From Vasconcelosia minhoensis LEGE 07310 (GTDB lineage Bacteria > Cyanobacteriota > Cyanobacteriia > Phormidesmidales > Phormidesmidaceae): a DNA stretch of 64,000 nucleotides. The stretch covers positions 1 to 64,000 of the forward strand of contig NZ_JADEXG010000023.1 in NCBI RefSeq assembly GCF_015207255.1. The letters are read 5' to 3'. The first letter of the stretch is position 1, and each line of letters begins with the position of its first letter. Below, in pieces: positions 52,049 to 60,178 of the stretch. The notes beneath the pieces were generated by a model, which saw only the letters and a program-made list of their open reading frames with translations, searched no databases and was not told the DNA's origin. Position numbers and translations under genes: made by a program.

Positions 52049-52880
52049 AGTCGTAGCATTTCTCATTTTGCCAGGTACTGCCGTACCGCTTGGCGCATTC
52101 CTCTGGCGAATTGACGTAGGGAATCACGGTGGGATAGGGAGCCTGGTCTGCCCGATAGCGAGAACCCAGCCAGGAAAACGTGCAGATGCTGAGGAAAGTC
52201 GCGATCGCGCCCACCGCAAAAATCAGTCTTTTGGGAATACGGCGGGGCGGCAGTTCTTCTGGCGCCGCTGTTGGGTAAAGCTCAGCCTGGACCTGAGCTT
52301 GGCTAAACTGGAGCTGAGTTGCTCGTTCAAGCAGCTGATTTTGCAGCATTTCGAGTTCTGTCCGAGCTGTCTTCAAATCGGCTGAATCCAGTGTTTCGAG
52401 CATTGCATCCTGCTCCCGCAGCCAGGCCACGACCCCTTCAATTAAGCTCCTCAATCGCAGCTCTAGACGCTGGGCTAAATGCTCAGCCAGAAACTGGCAG
52501 ACATCCCCAAACCTGTCCAGCTCTTGAATAGCCGTGTCAGGCAGGATAAAAAAGTGGCTATCGCAGCGGACTTGAAAGCTCACAGGCAGCGTGAGCTCGC
52601 CGGTTAGAAAACCTAAATTGCCAAAGGGCTCACCGGCTTCAACCAAGCCGATCACCCGGTCTTCCCCCATCGACTCGGCTACTGCTGCAATTTGACCCGC
52701 GAGCAGTACCCGGAAGCCGCTGCACTGTGCTTCGGCAGCCAGTAAAACGGTGCCTGCTGCCACTGTCTCGACCTGACCAACCTGGGCCAACCAGTAGACC
52801 TCATCTGCCGTCAGCACCTCACCTACTGAGGTCTGGCTAAGCTGATCAGAGAGCGCTTGAAGCGATATTACATCGTCCAC
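52026..52880 (-). CDS. Cyclic nucleotide-binding domain protein with C-terminal membrane anchor
   Basis: The 284-residue protein begins with a cNMP-binding beta roll (VEAGEPFGNLGFLTGELTLPV region). The phosphate-binding cassette is degenerate: the usual GE....RAA is replaced by GNLGFLTGELTLPVSF, so nucleotide binding is doubtful. A helical coiled-coil (ADLKTARTELEMLQNQLLERATQL, about 165-195) precedes a single membrane helix (RLIFAVGAIATFLSICTFSWLG, 218-239). A short periplasmic tail with two cysteines (ECAKRYGSTWQNEKCYDYE) ends it. It has no DNA-binding domain. The gene overlaps the downstream phytase-like gene. The architecture is unusual and its role unknown. Confidence 0.75.
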   Translation of the reverse strand: MDDVISLQALSDQLSQTSVGEVLTADEVYWLAQVGQVETVAAGTVLLAAEAQCSGFRVLLAGQIAAVAESMGEDRVIGLVEAGEPFGNLGFLTGELTLPVSFQVRCDSHFFILPDTAIQELDRFGDVCQFLAEHLAQRLELRLRSLIEGVVAWLREQDAMLETLDSADLKTARTELEMLQNQLLERATQLQFSQAQVQAELYPTAAPEELPPRRIPKRLIFAVGAIATFLSICTFSWLGSRYRADQAPYPTVIPYVNSPEECAKRYGSTWQNEKCYDYEHDPQF

Positions 52881-53041
52881 GGAGACTACAGGCTAGTACA
52901 ACATTTAAGGGAAACTGCTGACTCTAGGATAGCCTTTTGCCTGTTTTTGCCTATGAAATATATAAAAAAAAATTCGCTTAAGCCGCTGGGCTCCTTTTCG
53001 TCAGATTTATGCCCAGATATGCGCCTTTATCAGGGCCTTTC

Positions 53042-53854
53042 TCAAAGTTTAGTAGGATGCAGCTCTAGGTAGCGGTCCGCTTTTAGGCGGGGTGGGGCCG
53101 CTAGCCGCAGCACCTTTTCCGTCAGCCAGGGGGCGACGCGATCGCACCACACCGCTAGATGTCCCTGCCAGCCCACGACAATCTCCGTCGAATTTTGCCG
53201 CAGCCCCCGCACTAACGCCCGAGCGACCTGCTGCGAGGAGACTGGCGCCACCCCCCGAAACCAGTCAAAGTCGCGGACCATATCGGTATCCGTCAGGGTC
53301 GGCAGCAGGGCCGAGACCTGGACATTGTAGTCGGCGAGTTCGCAGCGCAGGGCCTGGGTAAAGCCCAGAATCGCAAACTTAGTGGCTGAGTAGGTGGCCA
53401 TCGTTGGGGCGGCAATCTTGCCCATCAGGCTAGAGACATTGACGATTTTGCCCTGCCGCTGCACCGCCATTCGGCGGGCGACTAGTCGGGTCACGCCGTA
53501 TAGCCCCAGCAGGTTGGTATCAATTTCAGCTTGCACCTGGGAGAGCTGAGACCTTAGAAACGGGGCCTGATGGGCAACGCCTGCACAGTTAACCAGCAGA
53601 TGGATGGGGCCGTAGCGCTTCCAGACCCGGGCGATGGCAATGCTGACCTGCTGCGACTGGGTCAGGTCGAGCGGCAGCAGCACCGCCTCTACTCCCAGGG
53701 CTTCAACCTCAGCGGCGACCTCCGCTAGCGCCGGATAGCTACGGGCGATCAGCACGATCCGCTGCATGCCCTGACGGGCGAGTTCGAGCGCGATCGCGCG
53801 CCCAATCCCCCGCGAGGCTCCGGTGACCAGAGCCGTCTTTCCTTGTATATGCAC
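53042..53854 (-). CDS. SDR family oxidoreductase
   Basis: The classical SDR starts VHIQGKTALVTGASRGIGRAI (TGxxxGIG), with LLVNCAGVAH, catalytic Ser in VNVSSLMGK and the Tyr/Lys pair in TYSATKFAILGF. The end (VARALVRGLRQNSTEIVVGWQG) resembles the long-chain or sterol-type SDRs (YqjQ/DltE-like). I place the start at GTG 53854 because AGGAGG lies eight bases upstream. The frame extends to 53884, but that start has no ribosome site and would overlap the Shine-Dalgarno sequence. It is monocistronic. Substrate is unknown. Confidence 0.88.
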   Translation of the reverse strand: MHIQGKTALVTGASRGIGRAIALELARQGMQRIVLIARSYPALAEVAAEVEALGVEAVLLPLDLTQSQQVSIAIARVWKRYGPIHLLVNCAGVAHQAPFLRSQLSQVQAEIDTNLLGLYGVTRLVARRMAVQRQGKIVNVSSLMGKIAAPTMATYSATKFAILGFTQALRCELADYNVQVSALLPTLTDTDMVRDFDWFRGVAPVSSQQVARALVRGLRQNSTEIVVGWQGHLAVWCDRVAPWLTEKVLRLAAPPRLKADRYLELHPTKL

Positions 53855-53884
53855 AGTAGAAACCTCCTGATTATGAGGTCTCAC

Positions 53885-54493
53885 CCCTTCAGCCTTGCCA
53901 GGGACTGAGAATCATCCCTAGCTGAATTGCAGGTGAGTGAACCGGCTGAGCGGCAAGACGAAGACTGGCCCGTTAGAGCACTTTTGCCAGCCTTAAAATT
54001 AATTTGGAATGGAATGATGTAAATCTATGCTGCAATCGCCCGTTGCGACCGCGCTGTCCTCTCAGGCAAGTCATCAGCTCGACCAGACTTACCGAGTGAT
54101 ACAAATTAGCAGACTTGTCCTGTCTCAGCCTGACAAACCAGCTTGAGTTGCTGTAACCGATAGAACATAAGAGCCTCCTGATTAGGCCTATCAAAGCAAC
54201 GTATACACAAGCTAGCAACGGGATCAATAAAGCGCAACACTTCTTTATGAAAGGTCGATTTCTTAACTTTTATTCACAAATTCTCTCAGCTCACCGATGA
54301 CGCAAAAGGCTTTCAAACACTTTCATGGCCTTGCCATTCAGCCATCAGAGCCTAGATTTAAATCTTAAAGCTGGACAGATCGCAGCAGAAAATATGAGAA
54401 GCGCCAGTTCGCTAGCGCTGTAAACGGGTCACCGTAGCGGCATAGCGATTGCCCAAATACAGTGACATAGCCCAGCACCCAATCGTCGCTTAG
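53885..54493. other. Spacer without a clear gene
   Basis: No protein family is recognisable. On the minus strand a strong AGGAGG lies six bases before an ATG at 54167, but the frame is only 20 codons long (ending QAETGQVC) and is followed by another open stretch after its TAA. This may be a tiny ORF, a leader peptide or a gene remnant. The rest is AT-richer intergenic sequence. Confidence 0.45.
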
Positions 54494-54800
54494 CATCGAC
54501 TCTTTACCCATCACGTCAGCCTGGGGATCATTCCTAGCTTTACCTATGCGGCGCTAGACCATAACGGGTTTTCGCTGGTTCGGGCTGAGGTTGCGATCGC
54601 GGGCACCTATGCTCCGCTAAAACTCGGAACTGAATTTAAATACGCCCTGGGTACGCCGCTGCTCGTCTGGCGCTATGGGGCGCTATGTGGCCTACAGCGC
54701 AGGCGACCGCCCCGCAGTTTCTGGGGAGACCTTTTCCTGCGCTGACCGAACGGCTTACTCCGTGACGCTAGAGAAAGCTGTATTTGCCGAGCTAGGGTAG
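54494..54800 (+). pseudogene. Fragment of an unknown gene with a frameshift
   Basis: A coding-like frame runs THHVSLGIIPSFTYAALDHNG and AEVAIAGTYAPLKLGTEFKYALG to LLVWRYG at about 54676. After one extra base in a GGGG run it continues as GRYVAYSAGDRPAVSGETFS and AYSVTLEKAVFAELG, ending TAG 54798-54800. The two halves join into about 100 residues with protein-like composition, whereas neither frame alone has a start. I do not recognise the family. It is probably the 3' end of a lost gene. Confidence 0.45.
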
Positions 54801-55160
54801 CTGCTCTTCAGGCCGATAGGTGACGGTCCAGCACTGCTCTAGGTGGCGTACCTGCCGCTGCCGCTGAAACTTAATGGGACTGAAAATGGTGGACTGCTGA
54901 GCGCTGAAAACGGGTTGCCGAAGGTAGTGCCAAAGGGGAAATTTCATGATTCTCTCTTACTGTGCTTAACTGTGCATGAACCTGGTTTAGGTGGGTTCCT
55001 AGCATCAATGATTGTCGATGAGGCAGATGTTTTCCTTCGGTGCAAACACCTCAATTCCGCGCTGCTAGAATTGCAGCGCGGTGAAAAAACCGGCAATTTA
55101 CTGAGTGATTTTTAGACTGGCCCTACGGGATCGCTCTAGACCCTGACCGGCGGATAAAGA

Positions 55161-55550
55161 TGGAGCTGACGGGAGTCGAACCCGTGTCCGCTTTAAGTAA
55201 TCACGCGTCATTCATTCACAGGCTTAGCCTATCTAATCCTCAAGGCGGGAATCGTCCCTTATCCCGGACGATAGGATTCTCAGATAAAGGTCTTTGCTAG
55301 CTCGCCGATCTGAGGCGGCTTGCTAGCGCATCCGTTGGGGGTTGGTCCACAGCTCTTAACGGAGTCAAACTGCGGACGCTCGAACCTATGAGAGGTTTTT
55401 AGGCAATAGCAACTGCTGCTTGCTTACGAGCGAAAGGTACGATGTTGTTCGCATCTACGTTTGTTTGAGCCTTGATTTACGAGAGTGGACTCACTCTCGG
55501 CCTGAATCACAACGCGACTTTCGTTAAAACGTCGAAACCGTTACAGCCCC
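55161..55550 (-). ncRNA. ssrA: tmRNA (transfer-messenger RNA)
   Basis: Read leftward from 55550 the RNA starts GGGGCTGTAACGGTTTCGAC, the conserved 5' end, and finishes with the tRNA-like arm containing GGGTTCGACTCCCGT and CAGCTCCA at 55161. The 3' CCA is not encoded (TCT follows). The acceptor stem GGGGCUG/CAGCUCC pairs with one G-U. The tag reading frame starts at GCG and encodes ANNIVPFARKQAAVAIA followed by TAA, matching the ANNIVPFAR start of cyanobacterial tags. It is a one-piece tmRNA that rescues stalled ribosomes with SmpB and marks products for proteolysis. Confidence 0.97.
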
Positions 55551-55563
55551 GTGCGTATACTTT

Positions 55564-55569
55564 ATTATA
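55564..55569 (-). promoter_or_regulatory. -10 element of the ssrA promoter
   Basis: On the minus strand TATAAT lies 14 bases before the mature 5' end of tmRNA. A transcript starting about seven bases further would carry a short 5' leader removed by RNase P. No clear -35 is seen. Confidence 0.55.
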
Positions 55570-55639
55570 GCTCGCCCTGAGGGCGGTGGGTAGCATTCAG
55601 GTTTGGTTATGGGTACGATAAGCTGGCTTAAATGACTTC

Positions 55640-55743
55640 TTGACCGAAAGGGGGCGGGTTTAACCTATAATATTTTTTTAAGCTTCCTGTTCGTTTCCTG
55701 GTTTATTAAGCTGAAAGTAGCCTCTGGGCTAGGCTATTTTTTT
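55640..55743 (+). ncRNA. Candidate small RNA or terminated leader (promoter and terminator visible)
   Basis: TTGACC at 55640-55645 and TATAAT at 55666-55671, with a somewhat long 20-base spacer, form a promoter-like pair. About 45 bases after the expected start at about 55678 lies a terminator: TAGCCT at 55718-55723, AGGCTA at 55731-55736 and seven T's. No gene lies between them. The predicted RNA of about 65 bases holds TTCCTG twice, which could pair with Shine-Dalgarno-type CAGGAA. It is either a small RNA or an attenuated leader of the gene at 55835. Confidence 0.4.
55718..55743 (+). terminator. Rho-independent terminator upstream of the DTLPGHRP-repeat gene
   Basis: A six-base perfect stem (TAGCCT/AGGCTA) with a seven-base loop is followed by TTTTTTT. 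It faces right although no gene precedes it on that strand for more than 600 bases. Confidence 0.7.
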
Positions 55744-55834
55744 AGGCTAGTCAGTCAAGCGGATGGTCAAATGCGCTCAGGATTGCAGGTGTTGAATTAG
55801 CGGCAGGCCGCAAAAGATAGAAGGGTTAATAACT

Positions 55835-56266
55835 ATGAGCACTAACGATGCCGAAAGCAGTAAGACGACGGATTCCAGCGATAATGGCAACCGAACTCGG
55901 CGCAAAACAGCCAATTCCTCTGCAAAAGGCGAAACGGCCGCTCAGGGTGGCCTGGTCAAGGCTGAAAAGCACGAGATTATTGAACTCAGCGACCATACCC
56001 GGGTGATCGAATCCGATTCGCTGCCCAATCATCGACCGATTACGGTCAGTGGCATTGAAGTCGTCGATACGCTTTCGTCTGCCGGCCGTCGCCCAGTCAT
56101 GGCAAACAGTTTTGAGATTTCAACGACAGATACGCTGCCGGGTCACCGACCGGTTGCCGTCAGCAGGCTCAAGATCTCTGATTTAGACACGCTGCCGGGT
56201 CATCGACCGATTGCTTCTAATGACATTGACGAAGACCCCCCAACGCTGATGGGTTATCTAGACTAG
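55835..56266 (+). CDS. Repeat protein with DTLPGHRP motifs
   Basis: The 143-residue protein has a disordered Ser/Thr/Asn-rich start (about 40 residues) and then four repeats of about 20 residues built on the motif (D/S)(T/S)LPxHRPI(T/A): SDSLPNHRPITVSGIEV, DTLSSAGRRPVMANSFEI, DTLPGHRPVAVSRLKI and DTLPGHRPIASNDI. It ends acidic (DEDPPTLMGYLD). I recall similar uncharacterised DTLPGHRP proteins in cyanobacteria but know no function. There is no signal peptide or membrane helix. It could be a scaffold or multi-site binding protein. Confidence 0.7.
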   Translation: MSTNDAESSKTTDSSDNGNRTRRKTANSSAKGETAAQGGLVKAEKHEIIELSDHTRVIESDSLPNHRPITVSGIEVVDTLSSAGRRPVMANSFEISTTDTLPGHRPVAVSRLKISDLDTLPGHRPIASNDIDEDPPTLMGYLD

Positions 56267-56316
56267 GGTATTCAGGTAGGCTTTCGCGATCGCGGCAGCC
56301 TACAAAAGCGACTAAA

Positions 56317-56350
56317 AGCAGCCAGCAGTTAACGTTAACTGCTGGCTGCT
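56317..56350 (-). terminator. Perfect 34-base palindrome ending the rplU-rpmA operon
   Basis: The sequence from 56317 to 56350 is a perfect palindrome with no loop bases (arms begin AGCAGCCAGCAG and meet at GTTAAC-type centre AACGTT). On the minus strand the arm runs into TTTT, so it can act as the terminator of rpmA. On the plus strand it follows the repeat-protein gene and may serve both. Confidence 0.65.
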
Positions 56351-56424
56351 GATGAAGAATAAATATTTGAATCAGTGGAATTTAGGCGGAATTAGGCCAG
56401 ATTCGGTACTTCAGAGCTTCAGAG

Positions 56425-56682
56425 CTATCCCACTGGATAGACGCTGACCTTCTTCCGACTTTTGCCCTTGCGCTCAAAGGTGACGGTACCTTCAATCAGA
56501 GCAAAGAGCGTATCGTCACCGCCGCGACCGACGTTCTCTCCGGGATGGTACTTGGTGCCGCGTTGTCGAATGATGATATTGCCAGCTAGTACTGACTCTC
56601 CGCCATATTTTTTAACGCCCAAACGTTTGGCATTTGAGTCGCGGCCGTTACGGGTGCTACCGGTACCTTTCTTGTGAGCCAT
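56425..56682 (-). CDS. rpmA: 50S ribosomal protein L27
   Basis: From ATG 56682 the 85-residue product starts [20 protein letters not shown] and has the conserved [29 protein letters not shown]. The N-terminus reaches the peptidyl-transferase centre. It lacks the cleavable extension found in Firmicutes. A frame extension of seven codons upstream is not coding by homology. It is the second gene of the rplU-rpmA operon, 90 bases after rplU. Confidence 0.97.
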   Translation of the reverse strand: MAHKKGTGSTRNGRDSNAKRLGVKKYGGESVLAGNIIIRQRGTKYHPGENVGRGGDDTLFALIEGTVTFERKGKSRKKVSVYPVG

Positions 56683-56772
56683 GGTGAACCATCCTTTAGA
56701 CAAAAATTACAGACAAAAATTCAGAAATAGGGCAGATGCCCAAAACGTTCGAAAAATGCCGCTTTAAACAGT

Positions 56773-57174
56773 CTACTCCTCTTCAGTCGAAGCTGTCTCC
56801 GCAGGGGCTGCCTCACTAGCAGTGGGAGCGCCTGCTTCAGCCGTAAACGACTTTCCACCCACGCTAATGGCATCGATCATAACGCGGGTCAGCTCTTGCC
56901 GATGGCCGCGCTTTTTGCGGGTCTTCTTCTTCGGCTGCATCTTATAGACGATGATCTTCTTGCCGCGTAGGTGAGACAGTATCGTACCGCTAACGCTAGC
57001 CCCCTCTACTACGGGCTGGCCAATATGGGTTTCGCCATCGCCATCGACGACGAGCAGGACCCGATCGAGGGTAATGGTTTCGTCAGCTTCTAGCGGTAGC
57101 CGGTTGATGTCGTAAAAGCGGCCTGGCTCGACCCGAAACTGCGTGCCCCCCGCTTCAATAATTGCGTATGCCAT
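56773..57174 (-). CDS. rplU: 50S ribosomal protein L21
   Basis: The 133-residue protein starts [20 protein letters not shown] and contains [27 protein letters not shown], the L21 signature. The last 25 residues or so form an Ala/Glu-rich acidic tail ([16 protein letters not shown]) beyond the E. coli length, as in many cyanobacteria. It is the first gene of rplU-rpmA and has a good promoter 70-100 bases upstream with a palindrome between its two elements. Confidence 0.97.
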   Translation of the reverse strand: MAYAIIEAGGTQFRVEPGRFYDINRLPLEADETITLDRVLLVVDGDGETHIGQPVVEGASVSGTILSHLRGKKIIVYKMQPKKKTRKKRGHRQELTRVMIDAISVGGKSFTAEAGAPTASEAAPAETASTEEE

Positions 57175-57245
57175 AGCGAATCCCTTCCTTTGCCGTACAG
57201 GTAGCCAGTGGCTTTTGACCTGGTCCGAGCAGACAACAGTCTCTT

Positions 57246-57275
57246 ATTGTGAAGAAGTCAGGCGACTTCTGTCAA
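57246..57275 (-). promoter_or_regulatory. rplU-rpmA promoter with an embedded operator-like palindrome
   Basis: On the minus strand TTGACA (57275-57270) and CACAAT (57251-57246) are separated by 18 bases. Almost exactly filling the spacer is AGAAGTC-GCCT-GACTTCT, a perfect seven-base inverted repeat at 57253-57270. A protein bound there would block RNA polymerase. No regulator is known to me for this site. Confidence 0.55.
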
Positions 57276-57291
57276 GGTGCTTGTCCCTAAA

Positions 57292-57315
57292 TCTGGAATT
57301 AATTCTGGAATTAAT
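57292..57315. repeat. Tandem repeat TCTGGAATTAAT x2
   Basis: Two exact 12-base copies without a gap lie between the alpha-amylase end and the rplU promoter. They are AT-rich and could act as an upstream element for the rplU promoter. Confidence 0.75.
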
Positions 57316-57327
57316 AAGGGGGTTAAG

Positions 57328-58803
57328 TCAGGCTTGCAACCAAACTGAAACGGAGCCACCATGGCACTGAAACCGACCCCAGCCCTGCTCATTCGTGACG
57401 ACCGGGGTCTGTACGTGGTGGGTCGTGTCGATAAATTTGGTATTGGCCCGGCCCACCTCCATCCACTTGTAGCCTGCCGCGCCGTTACTGAGGAGGACGG
57501 CCATCGCTTTAGGATGCTCGGCATCGCCCAGCCGCGTCCAGCCAATCACGTTGGCATGGTCAAAATAGTCGTACTGATCGCCATAGGCAAACTCGGTGCG
57601 CGCGGCCAGAAAGCGGTCTAGCAGCCAGCGGTGGGAGGGCAGCCAGATTTCGTACTCCTGGCCGTCGCGACCGCGATCGCGATAGTGAGCACCATAGTAA
57701 TCGCCGTGAAAAATGCAGGGGTAGCCCTCCCGCCGCAGCAAAATCAGGGCGTAGGCCAGAGGCTTGAACCAGGGTTCAACCACTGACTCCAGCATCTGTA
57801 GCGGCTGGGAGTCGTGGTTTTCGACAAAGGTCACCGCCAGAGCGGGCTGCTGCTCCATCAGCGTTCCATCCAGAATCGTCCGCAGGTCGTAATAGTTGCC
57901 CTGCCGGCTGGCACGATGAAAGTTGTAGTGCAGCGGCACGTCAAACAGGGCCATCCGACCGCCGGTCTTAGCCAAATACCAGTGCAGCGCGTGGATGTCA
58001 TCGATCCAATATTCGCCGACGGCAAACAGGTCAGCCTGGGCGTGGTGACGGACATGGTCGAGCCAGTCGCGAAAAAAGCCCGAGCGAATATGCTTGACCG
58101 CATCGATCCGAAAGCCATCGACACCGGTCTGGTCAAGGAACCAGCGGCCCCAGTACGCTAGCTCGCCCTTCACTTCCTCCTGACCCATATCCAGGTCGCA
58201 GGCCATCAGAAAATCGTAGTTGCCATGCCGCAGGTCTACCTCGGTATCGAAGTGTTTATCTTTCAGCCGGTAGATGCGGTGGTCGTTCCAGTCCAGCGCG
58301 TTGTGGTTAACCGCGTCGAAATGCCACCAGTGCCATTGCAGACTGGAATATTGCGACCCACGACCCGGAAACGTGAAGTGGCTGTAGATCTCAATCGGTT
58401 GGGGGCCACCGATCTCATGATTGCGATCGTTCCAGTCTACCGGCACGGCTTCAAGCCGTTCAGTCTGATCGCCGCCGTTTTTATGGTTGAAGACAATGTC
58501 GGCGTAAACGGCTAGTCCCGCCGCCTGAGCCGCTTTGATCGCTGTTAAAAATTCGTCCTTGGTGCCATACTTAGTACGAACGCTGCCCTTTTGGTCAAAC
58601 TCACCTAGGTCAAATAGGTCATAGGTGCCGTAGCCGACATCCAGGCTACCGCCGCTGGCCTTATAGGCCGGGGGCAGCCATAGCGCCGTAAACCCAGACT
58701 GAGCCAGTTCTGACGCAGATTGGCAAAGCTGTTTCCAATGGGTGCCGTCTGCCGGACTATACCAGTGAAAAAACTGCATCAGAGTGCCATTCAGCTGAGC
58801 CAT
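57328..58803 (-). CDS. Cytoplasmic alpha-amylase (GH13_5)
   Basis: The 491-residue enzyme hydrolyses alpha-1,4-glucans. The GH13 regions are visible: YADIVFNHKNGGD (region I), GVDGFRIDAVKHI with the nucleophile Asp (region II), FAVGEYWIDD with the acid Glu (region III) and VTFVENHDSQP with the third Asp (region IV). The FFHWYSPADGTHWKQL start and the absence of a signal peptide place it with AmyA-type intracellular amylases (GH13_5), so it probably degrades glycogen-derived dextrins. The length matches the family. It is upstream of and co-directional with rplU but separated by the rplU promoter. Confidence 0.94.
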   Translation of the reverse strand: MAQLNGTLMQFFHWYSPADGTHWKQLCQSASELAQSGFTALWLPPAYKASGGSLDVGYGTYDLFDLGEFDQKGSVRTKYGTKDEFLTAIKAAQAAGLAVYADIVFNHKNGGDQTERLEAVPVDWNDRNHEIGGPQPIEIYSHFTFPGRGSQYSSLQWHWWHFDAVNHNALDWNDHRIYRLKDKHFDTEVDLRHGNYDFLMACDLDMGQEEVKGELAYWGRWFLDQTGVDGFRIDAVKHIRSGFFRDWLDHVRHHAQADLFAVGEYWIDDIHALHWYLAKTGGRMALFDVPLHYNFHRASRQGNYYDLRTILDGTLMEQQPALAVTFVENHDSQPLQMLESVVEPWFKPLAYALILLRREGYPCIFHGDYYGAHYRDRGRDGQEYEIWLPSHRWLLDRFLAARTEFAYGDQYDYFDHANVIGWTRLGDAEHPKAMAVLLSNGAAGYKWMEVGRANTKFIDTTHHVQTPVVTNEQGWGRFQCHGGSVSVWLQA

Positions 58804-58883
58804 TCACACCTGCTCCTTAAATCTTGAGTGAGACCGATCCAAGACCTGACTAGCGTATAGAATTTTGACCTGCGGGGGAACCG

Positions 58884-60089
58884 ATGACAACTGACTTGCT
58901 CATGCTTGCGTCTCAGCTGCTAACGGCTGAGGCACCGCCGCTAGAGTTTAACGCAGAAACGGTTGCTGCTTTCCCCAAGGCGATCGCAGCCCCAACCGCT
59001 TCGGTAAGTCTGCCGGCGCAGGTCAGGTTGCCTAGCCCCCGTTTTTGCGATCGCGCCCACCCCGCCCTCCGCCGACAGCTGAGCTCGTATCAACCGCCGC
59101 GTCCGATCCCATCGCGGCCAGCGGGTCGGTTCTCAGCCCGTCGGCCCACAGCTAAGACGATAGATCAGCCCATGGCTCAGCCAGCGAGCCAACAGTCTCC
59201 TGACCGGGCGCAGTTCATGCTGGCCCAAGCCGGCAGGCTGCCCAGTCCGGCTGCATCCACTCGCAGCGTCACGCCCGTCGCCCAGCCGCCGTCTATAAAA
59301 AGGCCAATGGCAAAGTTCAGTCGGCCTCTCTCACAGCCCGTCAGCCAGCTAGTCAGCTCGGCTCCACCGCTGGCCCAGTCGCCCGAACCCGCCAAACCGA
59401 CTACGGGTGGCCAGCTTTATCAGCAGCGTTGGGTGGCCGTAGACACAGGAGAAATTTTTACCCAGCTGCCGTCAGACAGTTTTTATAACGCCTGGGCGGG
59501 CGAACAGCCCCAGCCGACTTACGAGCAGTGGAAACAGCTGCTCGCCGCCGAAGCCGAGGCTGCCGCAGACCGCCCGGCTAGCGAGCGGCTGACCGTTGTA
59601 CTGGGCGACTCGCTCAGCCTCTGGCTACCGCAGGAACTGCTACCCCCCGACCGACTCTGGCTGAACCAGGGTATTTCGGGCGATACCACAGCGGGTATTT
59701 TGTCCCGCCTCGGCACCCTGGCGCAGACTCATCCCGAGGCCATTCATGTGATGGCCGGCGTCAACGACCTTAAAACCGGCGCAACCGATCGAGAAGTGCT
59801 CGGCAATCTACAGCAGATTATGCGACGGCTGCGGCAGGCCCATCCCGATGCCAAAATCGTCATTCACTCCATTCTACCGACCCGGTATGCGCAAATTTCC
59901 CGCGATCGCGTCCGCATCCTGAACGGCCACATCGCCGAAATTGCCCAGACGGAGGGTGTGAGCTTCTTAGACCTACAGTCGAATTTTGCCGACGAACAGG
60001 GCTACCTGCGGTTTGAGCTCACCACAGATGGTGTGCATCTCAGCCAGCTGGGGTATCATCTCTGGCAGCTAGCGCTGACGGCTGTGTGA
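58884..60089 (+). CDS. SGNH/GDSL hydrolase with a proline-rich N-terminal half
   Basis: The 401-residue protein has about 230 low-complexity residues rich in Pro, Ser, Gln and Ala (SSYQPPRPIPSRPAGRF) and then a complete SGNH hydrolase: block I VVLGDSLSLWLPQELL, GISGDTTAGILSRL, block III MAGVNDLKTGA and block V TTDGVHLSQLGYHLWQ. This gives the Ser, Gly, Asn and Asp/His set. Esterase or acetylxylan/peptidoglycan-acetyl hydrolase activity is likely. No classical signal peptide is evident, but the Pro-rich part suggests a cell-wall or spacer role. It contrasts with the deleted GDSL gene at 16.7 kb. Confidence 0.85.
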   Translation: MTTDLLMLASQLLTAEAPPLEFNAETVAAFPKAIAAPTASVSLPAQVRLPSPRFCDRAHPALRRQLSSYQPPRPIPSRPAGRFSARRPTAKTIDQPMAQPASQQSPDRAQFMLAQAGRLPSPAASTRSVTPVAQPPSIKRPMAKFSRPLSQPVSQLVSSAPPLAQSPEPAKPTTGGQLYQQRWVAVDTGEIFTQLPSDSFYNAWAGEQPQPTYEQWKQLLAAEAEAAADRPASERLTVVLGDSLSLWLPQELLPPDRLWLNQGISGDTTAGILSRLGTLAQTHPEAIHVMAGVNDLKTGATDREVLGNLQQIMRRLRQAHPDAKIVIHSILPTRYAQISRDRVRILNGHIAEIAQTEGVSFLDLQSNFADEQGYLRFELTTDGVHLSQLGYHLWQLALTAV

Positions 60090-60178
60090 GCCTAGATAAA
60101 TTTGCAAAAGCAACGATGGCCAGATTGGCTGAAAGCCAAAAGCGATTACGATAGATCTATCCCAATGTACGAACGGCA

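Noticed and set aside
54843-55115. A 90-residue rightward protein before ssrA
   Set aside because: No domain and no convincing start signal were seen, and the composition does not resemble neighbouring genes.
55161-55240. A tRNA-Ala gene
   Set aside because: The TGA..GGGTTCGACTCCCGT arm belongs to the tRNA-like end of tmRNA, whose 5' end and tag frame are found 390 bases away.
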